Shown here: positions 1 to 6,356 of the stretch, piece after piece
Position numbering within the stretch: the stretch's first letter is position 1
How the letters are laid out: each line of letters begins with the position of its first letter
Source: DATAYA01 sp036272815
GTDB lineage: Bacteria; Pseudomonadota; Alphaproteobacteria; Acetobacterales; Acetobacteraceae
Assembly (NCBI GenBank): GCA_036272815.1
Contig: DATAYA010000374.1
Coordinates: forward strand, 1-9,777
Length of the DNA: 9,777 bases
Reading direction: 5' to 3'
Translations under genes and position numbers: made by a program
Notes under the pieces: model-generated
Told to the model about the DNA's origin: nothing
What the model saw: the letters and a program-made list of their open reading frames with translations, nothing else
Database searches by the model: none

Positions 1-1
1 G

Positions 2-427
2 GGGCCGGGGGATGTGGCCGCGCTGTCGCCGGCGCCACCCGCGGCAGCCCTCGAACAGATGGCGCGCGACCGGCTGTTCGCCGCCGGCAGCTCCGGCCGC
101 GCGGTGTTCATCATCGACCAGGCAAGCATCGTGCAGCGCGACCGGAGGACGCTGGTGGGCGGCCTCGCCGTCGAACTCGACATCGTCGGCAGCAACGGCG
201 CGCGCGCCGGCTATTGCGAGGCGCGGGTCTCGCGCGTGCAAACGCTGGGCACCGGGCCGGTCAACATGCAGAACGTGCTCTACACGATGACGGCGGCAAT
301 GCTGCAGGACATGAACGTGGAGTTCGAGTTCCAGATCCGCTCGCGGCTCGGCGATTGGCTGTTGCAGGGTCCGCCGACGGCAGCTCCGGGACCGGTGCAG
401 ACGAGCCCGCTGCCGCCGCCGTCCTGA
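2..427 (+). CDS. Unrecognised protein, 5'-truncated by the window edge
   Basis: The reading frame is open to the left edge, so this is probably the C-terminal 141 residues of a longer protein. A GTG at 14 could be a start, but no ribosome site can be judged there. The frame is chosen because its codons end mostly in G or C and the protein looks folded: DRLFAAG, then AVFIIDQASIVQ and LAVELDIVG (probable beta strands), then YCEARVSRVQTLG, a helix around NVLYTMTAAMLQDM, and EFEFQIRSRLGDWL near the end. The tail is rich in proline, alanine and glycine (PTAAPGPVQTSPLPPPS). I see no catalytic motif or membrane segment in the visible part. The alternating strands and low-complexity tail would suit an exported or lipid-anchored envelope protein, but the N-terminus that would show a signal peptide is missing. 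Function unknown. The gene converges on the reductase gene, with 144 nt between their stop codons. Confidence 0.6.
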   Translation, partial: GPGDVAALSPAPPAAALEQMARDRLFAAGSSGRAVFIIDQASIVQRDRRTLVGGLAVELDIVGSNGARAGYCEARVSRVQTLGTGPVNMQNVLYTMTAAMLQDMNVEFEFQIRSRLGDWLLQGPPTAAPGPVQTSPLPPPS

Positions 428-439
428 GCCGCTTCGGCT
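427..439 (+). terminator. Weak candidate stem-loop after the truncated gene
   Basis: AGCCG and CGGCT (427-431 and 435-439) form a 5-bp stem with a 3-nt loop, starting at the last base of the stop codon. There is no T-tract. A second 5-bp hairpin, GACCG/CGGTC, lies at 485-498. In GC-rich genomes such short stems are common by chance, so this is only a possible transcription end between convergent genes. Confidence 0.2.
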
Positions 440-555
440 TGACCATCGGCCGTTCTCCCGGCGGCCGCGACCCGGCGTTGCCCTGACCGTCATCGGTCGA
501 GTTCCGCCGCCGCCAACTCGGCAATCCGCAGAGCAATGGCCGGTGAGGCACCCTC

Positions 556-569
556 GCCGAGGTTTCGGC
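556..569 (-). terminator. Weak candidate stem-loop after the reductase gene
   Basis: Just downstream of the minus-strand TGA at 574-572, GCCGA and TCGGC form a perfect 5-bp stem with a 4-nt loop (556-560 and 565-569). No T-tract follows. The position is right for a transcription end of the permease-reductase unit, but the stem is short. Confidence 0.25.
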
Positions 570-571
570 CG

Positions 572-2626
572 TCAGCCCGCCGCCCCGCCGATCGCGCGCA
601 GCACCAGGCTTTCGGTCAGTGTCTGCGGCAGCACGACCGGCTGCCCTTGCGCGGGATAGAACACGTAGAGCGGCACGCCGTCGCGCCCATGCGCGCGGAG
701 ATAGGCGGTGATCGCAGCGTCCTGCCGCGTCCAGTCGCCGACCAGCGTGGTGACGCCGCGGGCGGCGAAGGCGTCGCGTACCGCCGGCCGCTCCAGCGCC
801 ACGCGCTCGTTCACCAGGCAGGTGACACACCAGGCGGCCGTCATATCGACGAAGGCGGGCCGGTGGGCTGCGCGCAGATCGGCGAGGCGGATCGGGCTGA
901 ACACCACCGCGCCTGCCTGCCCCAGGTCTTGGCGGCCGGGCGCAGGGGCTTGGGCGATGCCGGGCAGGACCGCGACCGCTGCCAGCACGGCGGCGAGCGA
1001 GGCGACGCCGCCGGCGCGACGCCACGGCCCATGCGGCGCCCGCTGTGTGACCCCGAGCGCCCATGCAGCAAAGCCCACCAGCACCGCGCCCGCGCCCGCA
1101 CCCAGCACGCCGGCGGGTCCGCTCTCCTGGCTCAGCACCCAGAGCAACCATACCGCGGCGGCATACATCGGAAACGCGAGCGCCTGCCGCAGCACCTCCA
1201 TCCAGACGCCCGGCCGCGGCAGCAGGCGCGCGAGCCCGGGCGCCGCCGCGACCACCAGCCAGGGGGCAGCGAGGCCGACCCCGAGAGCTGCAAACACGCC
1301 GAGCGTGTCAGCGGGGGGCGCCAGCATGGCGGCGGCGACAGCAGCGGCCATGAACGGCGCGGTGCAGGGGGTCGCGACGAGCACCGTCAGCAGCCCGCCG
1401 AGGAAGCTGCCGGCCGCCCCGGCGCGGCCCGCAAGCCGCCAGCCGACAGCCGACGCGGCGCCGCTGCCGATCCCCACCACACCCGATAGCACCAGGCCGA
1501 TCGCGAGCAGCAGCCAGACCATCGCGGTGACGAACAGCGGCGATTGGAACTGGAATCCCCAGCCCGAGGCCGATCCGGCATCGCGCAGCGCCAGCGCGGC
1601 CGCCCCCATCGCGGCGAACGAGACGATGATGCCGGCACTGGTCCAGCCGGCATCCGCCCGCACCGCACGTGCCGCCTGGCCGGAGAGCCGGGTGAGCGCC
1701 AGCGCCTTCATCGCCAGCACCGGAAACACGCAGGGCATCAGGTTCAGCACCAGCCCGCCGAGCAACGCGAGGCCCAGCATCCGCCAAAGCGGCATCGCGC
1801 GCGGCCACGCCGCCGCGACGCCGGGCTGGGCCGTGATCGCGACCGCCCGGCGCGCGCCGTCCGGGCCACGCAGGAACAGCACGCCCGAGAGCGGTGCGCC
1901 GGCGGCGAACTGAGTGTCCTTTGCCAGACGCAGCGACAGCTCCCCGTCGCCGAGCCGCAGCGCCTGCCGCGCCGGGGCCACGATGACGCCCGCGGTGTCG
2001 GGGACGAACCAGGCGTCTCGGACCGTGGCGGGCGAGAGGTCGGGGCCGGTCACAGAGAGCGTGCCGTCCGGCGCGATGCGCACCCTGTCAGGCGAGGCGC
2101 GGGGCACCGCGGCGGCGGCGGCGGCGAACAGCGGCGCCTCGGCCGAGGGTCCTCCGGCGCCCGGCGGCAGCGTCAGGGTGAAGCGCCCCTGCTCGGGCAC
2201 GCACACGTCGCGGCAGACGAGCCACTGCGCCTGCGCCTGCACGGTGAGCGGTCGGCGCCCCGGCGACGGGGTTACGGTGAGCGGCAGCAGCAGCGAGCCG
2301 CTGTAGCCGAAGGTCATCAGGCCGCCCTCGGGCTGGCGGTGCGGCGCCGGCCAGGCGAGGCCGGTCGCGCGGGCACCCGCGGGCAGCACGAGGGAGACGT
2401 CCGGCGGCGCCCCGGCATCGCCCGGATTGCGCCAGTAGGTATGCCAGCCGGGCGCCATGACGATCCTGAGCCCGAGCCGGAAGGGCTGTCCGGGCCGGTA
2501 GGCGTCGGTGTCGGTGACCAGGCTCGCCGTCGCGCGCGGGCTGCGCACGGTGGCACTCTCCATCGCCCGGGCGGGTGCGGCGCCGGGGAGCAGCAGGAGG
2601 AGAAAGGCGAGCAGAAGACCGCGCAT
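572..2626 (-). CDS. dsbD: DsbD/ScsB-family protein-disulfide reductase
   Basis: 684 residues. DsbD-family proteins carry electrons from cytoplasmic thioredoxin across the inner membrane to periplasmic thiol proteins. Visible parts in order: a signal peptide (MRGLLLAFLLLLLPGAAPARA, cleavage near residue 21); a periplasmic beta-rich domain to about 275 with WLVCRDVCVPEQG, giving C138 and C142; a membrane domain of about eight helices (282-560) with the paired redox cysteines C299 (LMPCVFP) and C421 (ATPCTAPF); and a C-terminal periplasmic thioredoxin-like domain with WCVTC (C600, C603). All three cysteine pairs are present, so it should be active. The long N-terminal domain with a CxxxC pair looks closer to ScsB-type than to enteric DsbD; that sub-family call is from memory. 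The start is the first in-frame ATG before the signal peptide, and no in-frame GTG or TTG lies just upstream. No clear Shine-Dalgarno is seen, and a hairpin occupies that place. It lies 59 nt after the permease on the same strand, so co-transcription is possible. Confidence 0.93.
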   Translation of the reverse strand: MRGLLLAFLLLLLPGAAPARAMESATVRSPRATASLVTDTDAYRPGQPFRLGLRIVMAPGWHTYWRNPGDAGAPPDVSLVLPAGARATGLAWPAPHRQPEGGLMTFGYSGSLLLPLTVTPSPGRRPLTVQAQAQWLVCRDVCVPEQGRFTLTLPPGAGGPSAEAPLFAAAAAAVPRASPDRVRIAPDGTLSVTGPDLSPATVRDAWFVPDTAGVIVAPARQALRLGDGELSLRLAKDTQFAAGAPLSGVLFLRGPDGARRAVAITAQPGVAAAWPRAMPLWRMLGLALLGGLVLNLMPCVFPVLAMKALALTRLSGQAARAVRADAGWTSAGIIVSFAAMGAAALALRDAGSASGWGFQFQSPLFVTAMVWLLLAIGLVLSGVVGIGSGAASAVGWRLAGRAGAAGSFLGGLLTVLVATPCTAPFMAAAVAAAMLAPPADTLGVFAALGVGLAAPWLVVAAAPGLARLLPRPGVWMEVLRQALAFPMYAAAVWLLWVLSQESGPAGVLGAGAGAVLVGFAAWALGVTQRAPHGPWRRAGGVASLAAVLAAVAVLPGIAQAPAPGRQDLGQAGAVVFSPIRLADLRAAHRPAFVDMTAAWCVTCLVNERVALERPAVRDAFAARGVTTLVGDWTRQDAAITAYLRAHGRDGVPLYVFYPAQGQPVVLPQTLTESLVLRAIGGAAG

Positions 2627-2646
2627 CCGCGGACCATAGTCCGCGG
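2627..2646 (-). promoter_or_regulatory. Perfect 8-bp hairpin abutting the reductase start codon
   Basis: CCGCGGAC (2627-2634) and GTCCGCGG (2639-2646) are exact inverted repeats separated by a 4-nt loop. In the mRNA the stem ends directly at the AUG of the reductase and fills the whole Shine-Dalgarno region. Six of the eight pairs are G-C and the stem would be very stable. The loop carries an out-of-frame ATG (2637). It could limit translation of the reductase or be a processing or termination point after the permease. No T-tract follows, so a simple terminator is unlikely. Confidence 0.45.
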
Positions 2647-2685
2647 CGCAGGCGAGGAGTAGTGCGGGCCGGCCGCAGCCGCCGT

Positions 2686-4287
2686 TCAGGCGGTCTCCTC
2701 CATGCGCGCCATCATGGCGGCGGTGTCCAGCGCCGGCAGGGCGCTCCGGAGCGCGAGCGCCAGCACGATCAGGCTCCAGATCGCGACGATGATGACGCCG
2801 GCCCAGAAGCCGAGCAGGCCGGAACCGCCGCCGACATCGCTGAGCCAGGAGAGGATCCACATGCCGCCGAACCAGGGCAGCAGCCAACCGACCTGCCGCC
2901 AGCCGAAGTCGGCCGCCGGCTTGCGCGCGACGAGATGATACCAGGCCGCATAGAGCACGAATCCGCCGAAGACCAGCGCGAACAGGAACAAGTTCGTCTC
3001 GAACCCGGTCCAGTAGATCACCCAGTTGCTGCAGATGAAGGCGATCGGCGCCAGGATCTCCGCCCCCGCGAGACGGAAGGAGCGGTGGACGTGCGCCATG
3101 TTGCGGCGCAGCACGAGCAGCACGACCGGACCGAGGCCGTAGGTCAGCACCGTGATCGAGGTGATGTAGTTCACGAGCAACTGCCACGCCGGGACCGGCA
3201 GCAGGAACAGGACGCCGACCACCCACATCACCAGCACCGCGACCCACGGGGCGCGCGCCGCGTTCAGGATCGTGAGCCAGCGCGGGCCGGCATCCATCTC
3301 GCCCACCGCGAACAGGATGCGCGAGCCGCCGGTGACGTACATCAGGCCGGTGCCGCCCGGCGACACATAGGCATCGATGTAGAGCAGCGTCGCCATCCAG
3401 CCGACGCCGAGCGTGGCGGCGAGGCCGGCGAACGGCCCCGTCCGGCCGGCGAAGTTCAGATGCGCCCAGCCATGCGCGAGGTCGGACGCCGCCAGCGCCA
3501 TCAGAAACGCCACCTGCAGCAGGATATAGACGATCGCCACCAGCACCACCGATCCGATCACCGCGAGCGGGATGTGGACGCGCGGGTTCGAGCTTTCGCC
3601 GCCGAGGTCGATCGCGGTGCGGAAGCCGAGATAGCTGAACACGATGCCCGCCGCGGGCAAGGCGGTGAAGATGTCGGAGAAGTGGTATCCGGTCGGGTCC
3701 GCGGCCCACACGTTCCAGCGCGCGCTGGCGACGATCAGCACGATGACGGTGAGCAGCGGCACGCCGATCTTCCACCAGGTGATGGTCGAGTTGACCGCCA
3801 GCAGCAGCCGCACCGCCAGCAGGTTCAGCCACGCCAGCAGGCCCAGCAGCAGGGCGCAGACGACGAAGCCCCCGACCGTCAGCAGCCCGGTGCTGCCGGG
3901 CCGGATGAAATACGGCAGGTAGTTGTTGGCATAGGTGACGATGGCCACGCTCTCGACCGCGGGCACCGGGACGTAGGCGAGAAACAGCATCCAGCCCCAG
4001 ATCCGCCCCAGCCCCTCGCCGTGGCTCGCATGGCTCATATGGACCAGCGCGCCGCTGCGCGGGAACATCGAGGCGAGTTCGGCAAAGCACAACGCGATCA
4101 GCATGATGATGACGGCGCCGGCGACCCAGCTCCAGATGGCGAGCGGGCCGGCGATCCGCGCCGCGTGATAGGCACCGAACAGCCAGCCGGAGCCGATCAT
4201 GCTGGTGGTGCTGGCGAACAGCAGGCCGATGATGCGCGCCTCGCGCCGCAACCGGACGTTGACGCTCAGACCAGAGGTCTCTCCCAC
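2686..4287 (-). CDS. APC-superfamily amino acid permease
   Basis: 533 residues, very hydrophobic, with about 12 to 14 predicted membrane helices spread over the whole length. It belongs to the amino acid-polyamine-organocation (APC) secondary transporters, which usually couple amino-acid uptake to protons or act as exchangers at the inner membrane. The first helix carries the family's unwound substrate-binding motif in the form SMIGSGWLFG (residues 29-38, G32-S33-G34). Next come an ELASMFPRSGALVHM segment typical of helix 3 and its loop, and a YLGFRTAIDLGGES segment matching the conserved helix 6 region with its glycines and acidic residue. The C-terminus extends past the usual 12-helix core with extra hydrophobic segments. 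The substrate cannot be read from sequence; resemblance to aspartate:proton symporter-like members is only a suspicion. The GTG start at 4287 is supported by a strong GGAGG five bases upstream. It is divergent from the protease gene and precedes the reductase on the same strand. Confidence 0.9.
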   Translation of the reverse strand: MGETSGLSVNVRLRREARIIGLLFASTTSMIGSGWLFGAYHAARIAGPLAIWSWVAGAVIIMLIALCFAELASMFPRSGALVHMSHASHGEGLGRIWGWMLFLAYVPVPAVESVAIVTYANNYLPYFIRPGSTGLLTVGGFVVCALLLGLLAWLNLLAVRLLLAVNSTITWWKIGVPLLTVIVLIVASARWNVWAADPTGYHFSDIFTALPAAGIVFSYLGFRTAIDLGGESSNPRVHIPLAVIGSVVLVAIVYILLQVAFLMALAASDLAHGWAHLNFAGRTGPFAGLAATLGVGWMATLLYIDAYVSPGGTGLMYVTGGSRILFAVGEMDAGPRWLTILNAARAPWVAVLVMWVVGVLFLLPVPAWQLLVNYITSITVLTYGLGPVVLLVLRRNMAHVHRSFRLAGAEILAPIAFICSNWVIYWTGFETNLFLFALVFGGFVLYAAWYHLVARKPAADFGWRQVGWLLPWFGGMWILSWLSDVGGGSGLLGFWAGVIIVAIWSLIVLALALRSALPALDTAAMMARMEETA

Positions 4288-4498
4288 GACACCCTCCCGT
4301 CGCTTTTGTCGGCTCGCCCGATGGTCGGTGCCGGGCTGAACATGCGGGTAACGCGCATCCTCGCCCGTCGATGCAATTCACGTTCGGGCCTGGACATATC
4401 AACGTCAGGTTTTCGCCGTCCGCGCCGGGACGCCGCGCTTGTTGCTCCCGCGGCAAGGTGCCACTTGTTGGCGCCAGCCCCGACGGAGACGCCACGAC
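4288..4498. promoter_or_regulatory. Divergent intergenic region between permease and protease operon
   Basis: These 211 nt must hold the promoters for the minus-strand permease and the plus-strand protease operon. I see no pair of boxes good enough to place either promoter. Visible elements are the permease Shine-Dalgarno next to 4288, a loose inverted repeat GCATC/GATGC (4355-4359, 4370-4374), two direct copies of CTTGTTG (4438-4444, 4464-4470), a TGGCGCCA palindrome overlapping the second copy, and a GGAG (4485-4488) ten bases before the protease ATG. The stretch is slightly less GC-rich around 4375-4415, where a promoter would be most likely. Confidence 0.4.
4438..4470 (+). promoter_or_regulatory. 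Candidate regulator site: direct repeat CTTGTTG x2
   Basis: CTTGTTG occurs at 4438-4444 and again at 4464-4470, 26 bp start to start, shortly upstream of the protease operon that encodes an OmpR-family regulator. Such regulators often bind direct repeats and control their own operons, but with centres usually near 10-11 bp apart, so the fit is poor. Chance is a real alternative. Confidence 0.2.
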
Positions 4499-5647
4499 AT
4501 GGTCCGACCCGCCCGCGCTCTGCCTTTCGCGGCAATCCTGCTGCTCGCCGGGTGCGCCATGCCGGCGACCCAGCAGGCGCGGGCGCAGGCGCTGCCCGGC
4601 GCTCGGGCGCAGCCGGTGCTCGGGACCGCGCCGTTCAGCTTCGCGCCGCTGGTACGGAAGGTGGTGCCCTCCGTGGTCAACATCGCCGTGACCGAACAGC
4701 TCGCCGCCGGCCAGATGCCGGTGCCGCCGGAGCTGCGCGGGACCCCCTTCGAGCGGCAGTTCCGCAAGCTCCAGCGGGCCCGGCCGGAGCAGGTGATGGG
4801 CGCCGGATCGGGCTTCGTCATCGACCCGTCGGGCATCATCGTGACCAACAACCACGTCGTCGGCCAGGCCAACAGCGTCGTCGTCTCGCTCTCAGATGGC
4901 GAGCAGTTCCCGGCCCACCTGATCGGCGTCGACGACCTGACCGACATCGCGGTCATCAAGGTGGATGCGCCGCATCCGCTGCCGGCGGTGAGCTGGGGGA
5001 CATCGAAGAACGTCCAGGTGGGCGACTGGGTGCTGGCGGCGGGCAATCCGTTCGGGCTCGGCAGCTCGGTGACGGCGGGCATCGTCTCGGCGCGCGGGCG
5101 GGATCTCGGCGCCGGGCCGTTCGACGACTTCCTCCAGCTCGACGCGCCGATCAATCCGGGCAATTCCGGCGGCCCGACCTTCAACATGCAAGGGCAGGTG
5201 ATCGCGGTGAACACGGCCATCGTCTCGCCGACCGGCGGCTCCGTCGGCATCGGCTTCGCCATCCCCTCCGAGATCGCCGAGCCGATCGTGGCGAAATTGC
5301 GCGCGCACGGGCGGATCGACCGCGGCTGGCTCGGCGTCTCGGTGGAAGACACCGGAGGCACGGAGGCCGGGGGCCCGGGGGCTGGCGGCAACGGGCCGCC
5401 GGCGCACGCGGCGGGCGTCGCGATCGCGGGGGTCGATGGGCGGGGGCCGGCCGCCCATTCCGGCCTGCGCGTCGGTGACGTGATCTCGGCTGTCAACGGC
5501 GAGCACGTCGATACCGCCCGCGGCCTGATCCGCGCGGTCGCCGAGGCGCCACCGGGCAGCACCGTGGGACTGACGGTGCTGCGGCACGGCGCCACGGTCC
5601 ACATGCGGGTCCGCGTCGGGCGGCGCCCGGCCGAGCAGGCAGGCTGA
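4499..5647 (+). CDS. HtrA/DegP-like serine protease, lipoprotein with one PDZ domain
   Basis: 382 residues from the ATG at 4499. HtrA proteases degrade or refold damaged proteins in the cell envelope. The N-terminus is a lipoprotein signal ending LLLAGC, with lipidation expected at C19; Ala at +2 would favour the outer membrane by the E. coli rule. The trypsin-like domain (about 50-265) has the full triad: H119 in TNNHVV, D149 in LTDIAVIKV and S223 in NPGNSGGP, spaced as in DegP. The FAIPS segment that ends this domain is present. A single PDZ domain follows (about 277-375, starting GWLGVSVED), interrupted by a glycine-rich stretch near 288-305. One PDZ rather than two makes it DegS/DegQ-short-form in layout. 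A longer reading from TTG at 4439 was rejected because it adds an arginine-rich leader before the signal peptide. First gene of an operon: the response regulator starts 6 nt after its stop, implying coupled expression. Confidence 0.93.
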   Translation: MVRPARALPFAAILLLAGCAMPATQQARAQALPGARAQPVLGTAPFSFAPLVRKVVPSVVNIAVTEQLAAGQMPVPPELRGTPFERQFRKLQRARPEQVMGAGSGFVIDPSGIIVTNNHVVGQANSVVVSLSDGEQFPAHLIGVDDLTDIAVIKVDAPHPLPAVSWGTSKNVQVGDWVLAAGNPFGLGSSVTAGIVSARGRDLGAGPFDDFLQLDAPINPGNSGGPTFNMQGQVIAVNTAIVSPTGGSVGIGFAIPSEIAEPIVAKLRAHGRIDRGWLGVSVEDTGGTEAGGPGAGGNGPPAHAAGVAIAGVDGRGPAAHSGLRVGDVISAVNGEHVDTARGLIRAVAEAPPGSTVGLTVLRHGATVHMRVRVGRRPAEQAG

Positions 5648-5653
5648 GCCGCC

Positions 5654-6331
5654 ATGCGCATCCTGGTGGTGGAAGACGACCGTGACGTCGCCGGCTTCGT
5701 GGTCAAGGGACTGCGCGAGGCGGGGCACGTCGTCGAGCACGTCGATAACGGCCGAGACGGGCTGTTCTTCGCCGCCTCCGAGGCGTTCGACGCGATCATC
5801 CTCGACCGGATGCTGCCCGGCGGCATCGACGGCCTGCGACTGCTGGAGACGCTGCGGGCGCAGGACAACAAGACGCCGGTGATGTTCCTCTCGGCCCTGG
5901 CGCAGGTGGACGAGCGGGTGCGCGGGCTGAAGGCGGGCGGCGACGACTATCTCACCAAGCCGTTCGCCTTCTCCGAGCTGCTGGCGCGTGTCGAGGCGCT
6001 GGCCCGCCGCGGCCGCGCGGAGGGGCCGCAGACACGGCTCGTGGTCGGCGACCTGGAGATGGATCTTCTGTCGCGCAGCGTGCGCCGCGCCGGACAGAAG
6101 ATCGACCTGCAACCGCGAGAGTTCCGGTTGCTCGAATACCTGATGCGCCATGCCGGGCAGGTGGTGACGCGCACGATGTTGCTCGAAGGCGTGTGGGATT
6201 ATCACTTCGACCCGCAGACCAACGTGATCGATGTGCATGTGTCGCGGCTGCGGCAGAAGGTGGACCGGCCGTTCGCCAGCGGGCTGATCCACACCGTCCG
6301 CAACGCAGGCTACATGCTGCGGGCGGACTGA
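5654..6331 (+). CDS. OmpR-family response regulator
   Basis: 225 residues, the usual length for this family. The receiver domain (1-115) has the acidic pocket E7-D8-D9, phospho-acceptor D51 (IILDRMLPG), switch residue S80 (FLSALA) and K102 (YLTKPF), all expected for a phosphorylation-competent regulator. The C-terminal winged-helix domain (about 125-223) shows LQPREFRLLEYLMRHAGQVV, then the recognition-helix region NVIDVHVSRLRQKVD and the closing hairpin TVRNAGYML. The receiver is most like the CusR/CzcR/QseB group in style (LKAGGDDYLTKPF), a group that often answers to metals or envelope stress; this does not fix the signal. It sits 6 nt after the protease and 25 nt before the kinase. No strong Shine-Dalgarno precedes it, so translational coupling to the protease is likely. 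The partner is almost certainly the kinase that follows. Confidence 0.96.
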   Translation: MRILVVEDDRDVAGFVVKGLREAGHVVEHVDNGRDGLFFAASEAFDAIILDRMLPGGIDGLRLLETLRAQDNKTPVMFLSALAQVDERVRGLKAGGDDYLTKPFAFSELLARVEALARRGRAEGPQTRLVVGDLEMDLLSRSVRRAGQKIDLQPREFRLLEYLMRHAGQVVTRTMLLEGVWDYHFDPQTNVIDVHVSRLRQKVDRPFASGLIHTVRNAGYMLRAD

Positions 6332-6356
6332 CGCGGACGCCGACGGAGACCCGGCG

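Noticed and set aside
447..467. CGGCCG repeated at 447-452 and 462-467, able to form a 6-bp stem
   Set aside because: CGGCCG is self-complementary and expected often at this GC content; the 9-nt loop and lack of a T-tract give no support for a function.
4439..4498. Upstream TTG start for the protease giving 20 more residues
   Set aside because: The extra residues are arginine-rich and would precede a normal lipoprotein signal peptide. The ATG at 4499 with GGAG upstream is the better start.
572..4855. A single minus-strand open frame of about 1,427 codons spanning the reductase, the permease region and part of the protease antisense
   Set aside because: Only the part from 2626 to 572 is the reductase. 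The upstream part is arginine- and proline-rich translation out of frame with the permease, kept open by the lack of stop codons in very GC-rich DNA. The signal peptide at 2626 marks the true start.
2575..5478. Plus-strand open frame of 967 codons, rich in Arg, Asp, Gln and His
   Set aside because: It lies antisense to the permease and then out of frame within the protease. Its composition is that of a GC-rich shadow frame, with no domain recognisable.
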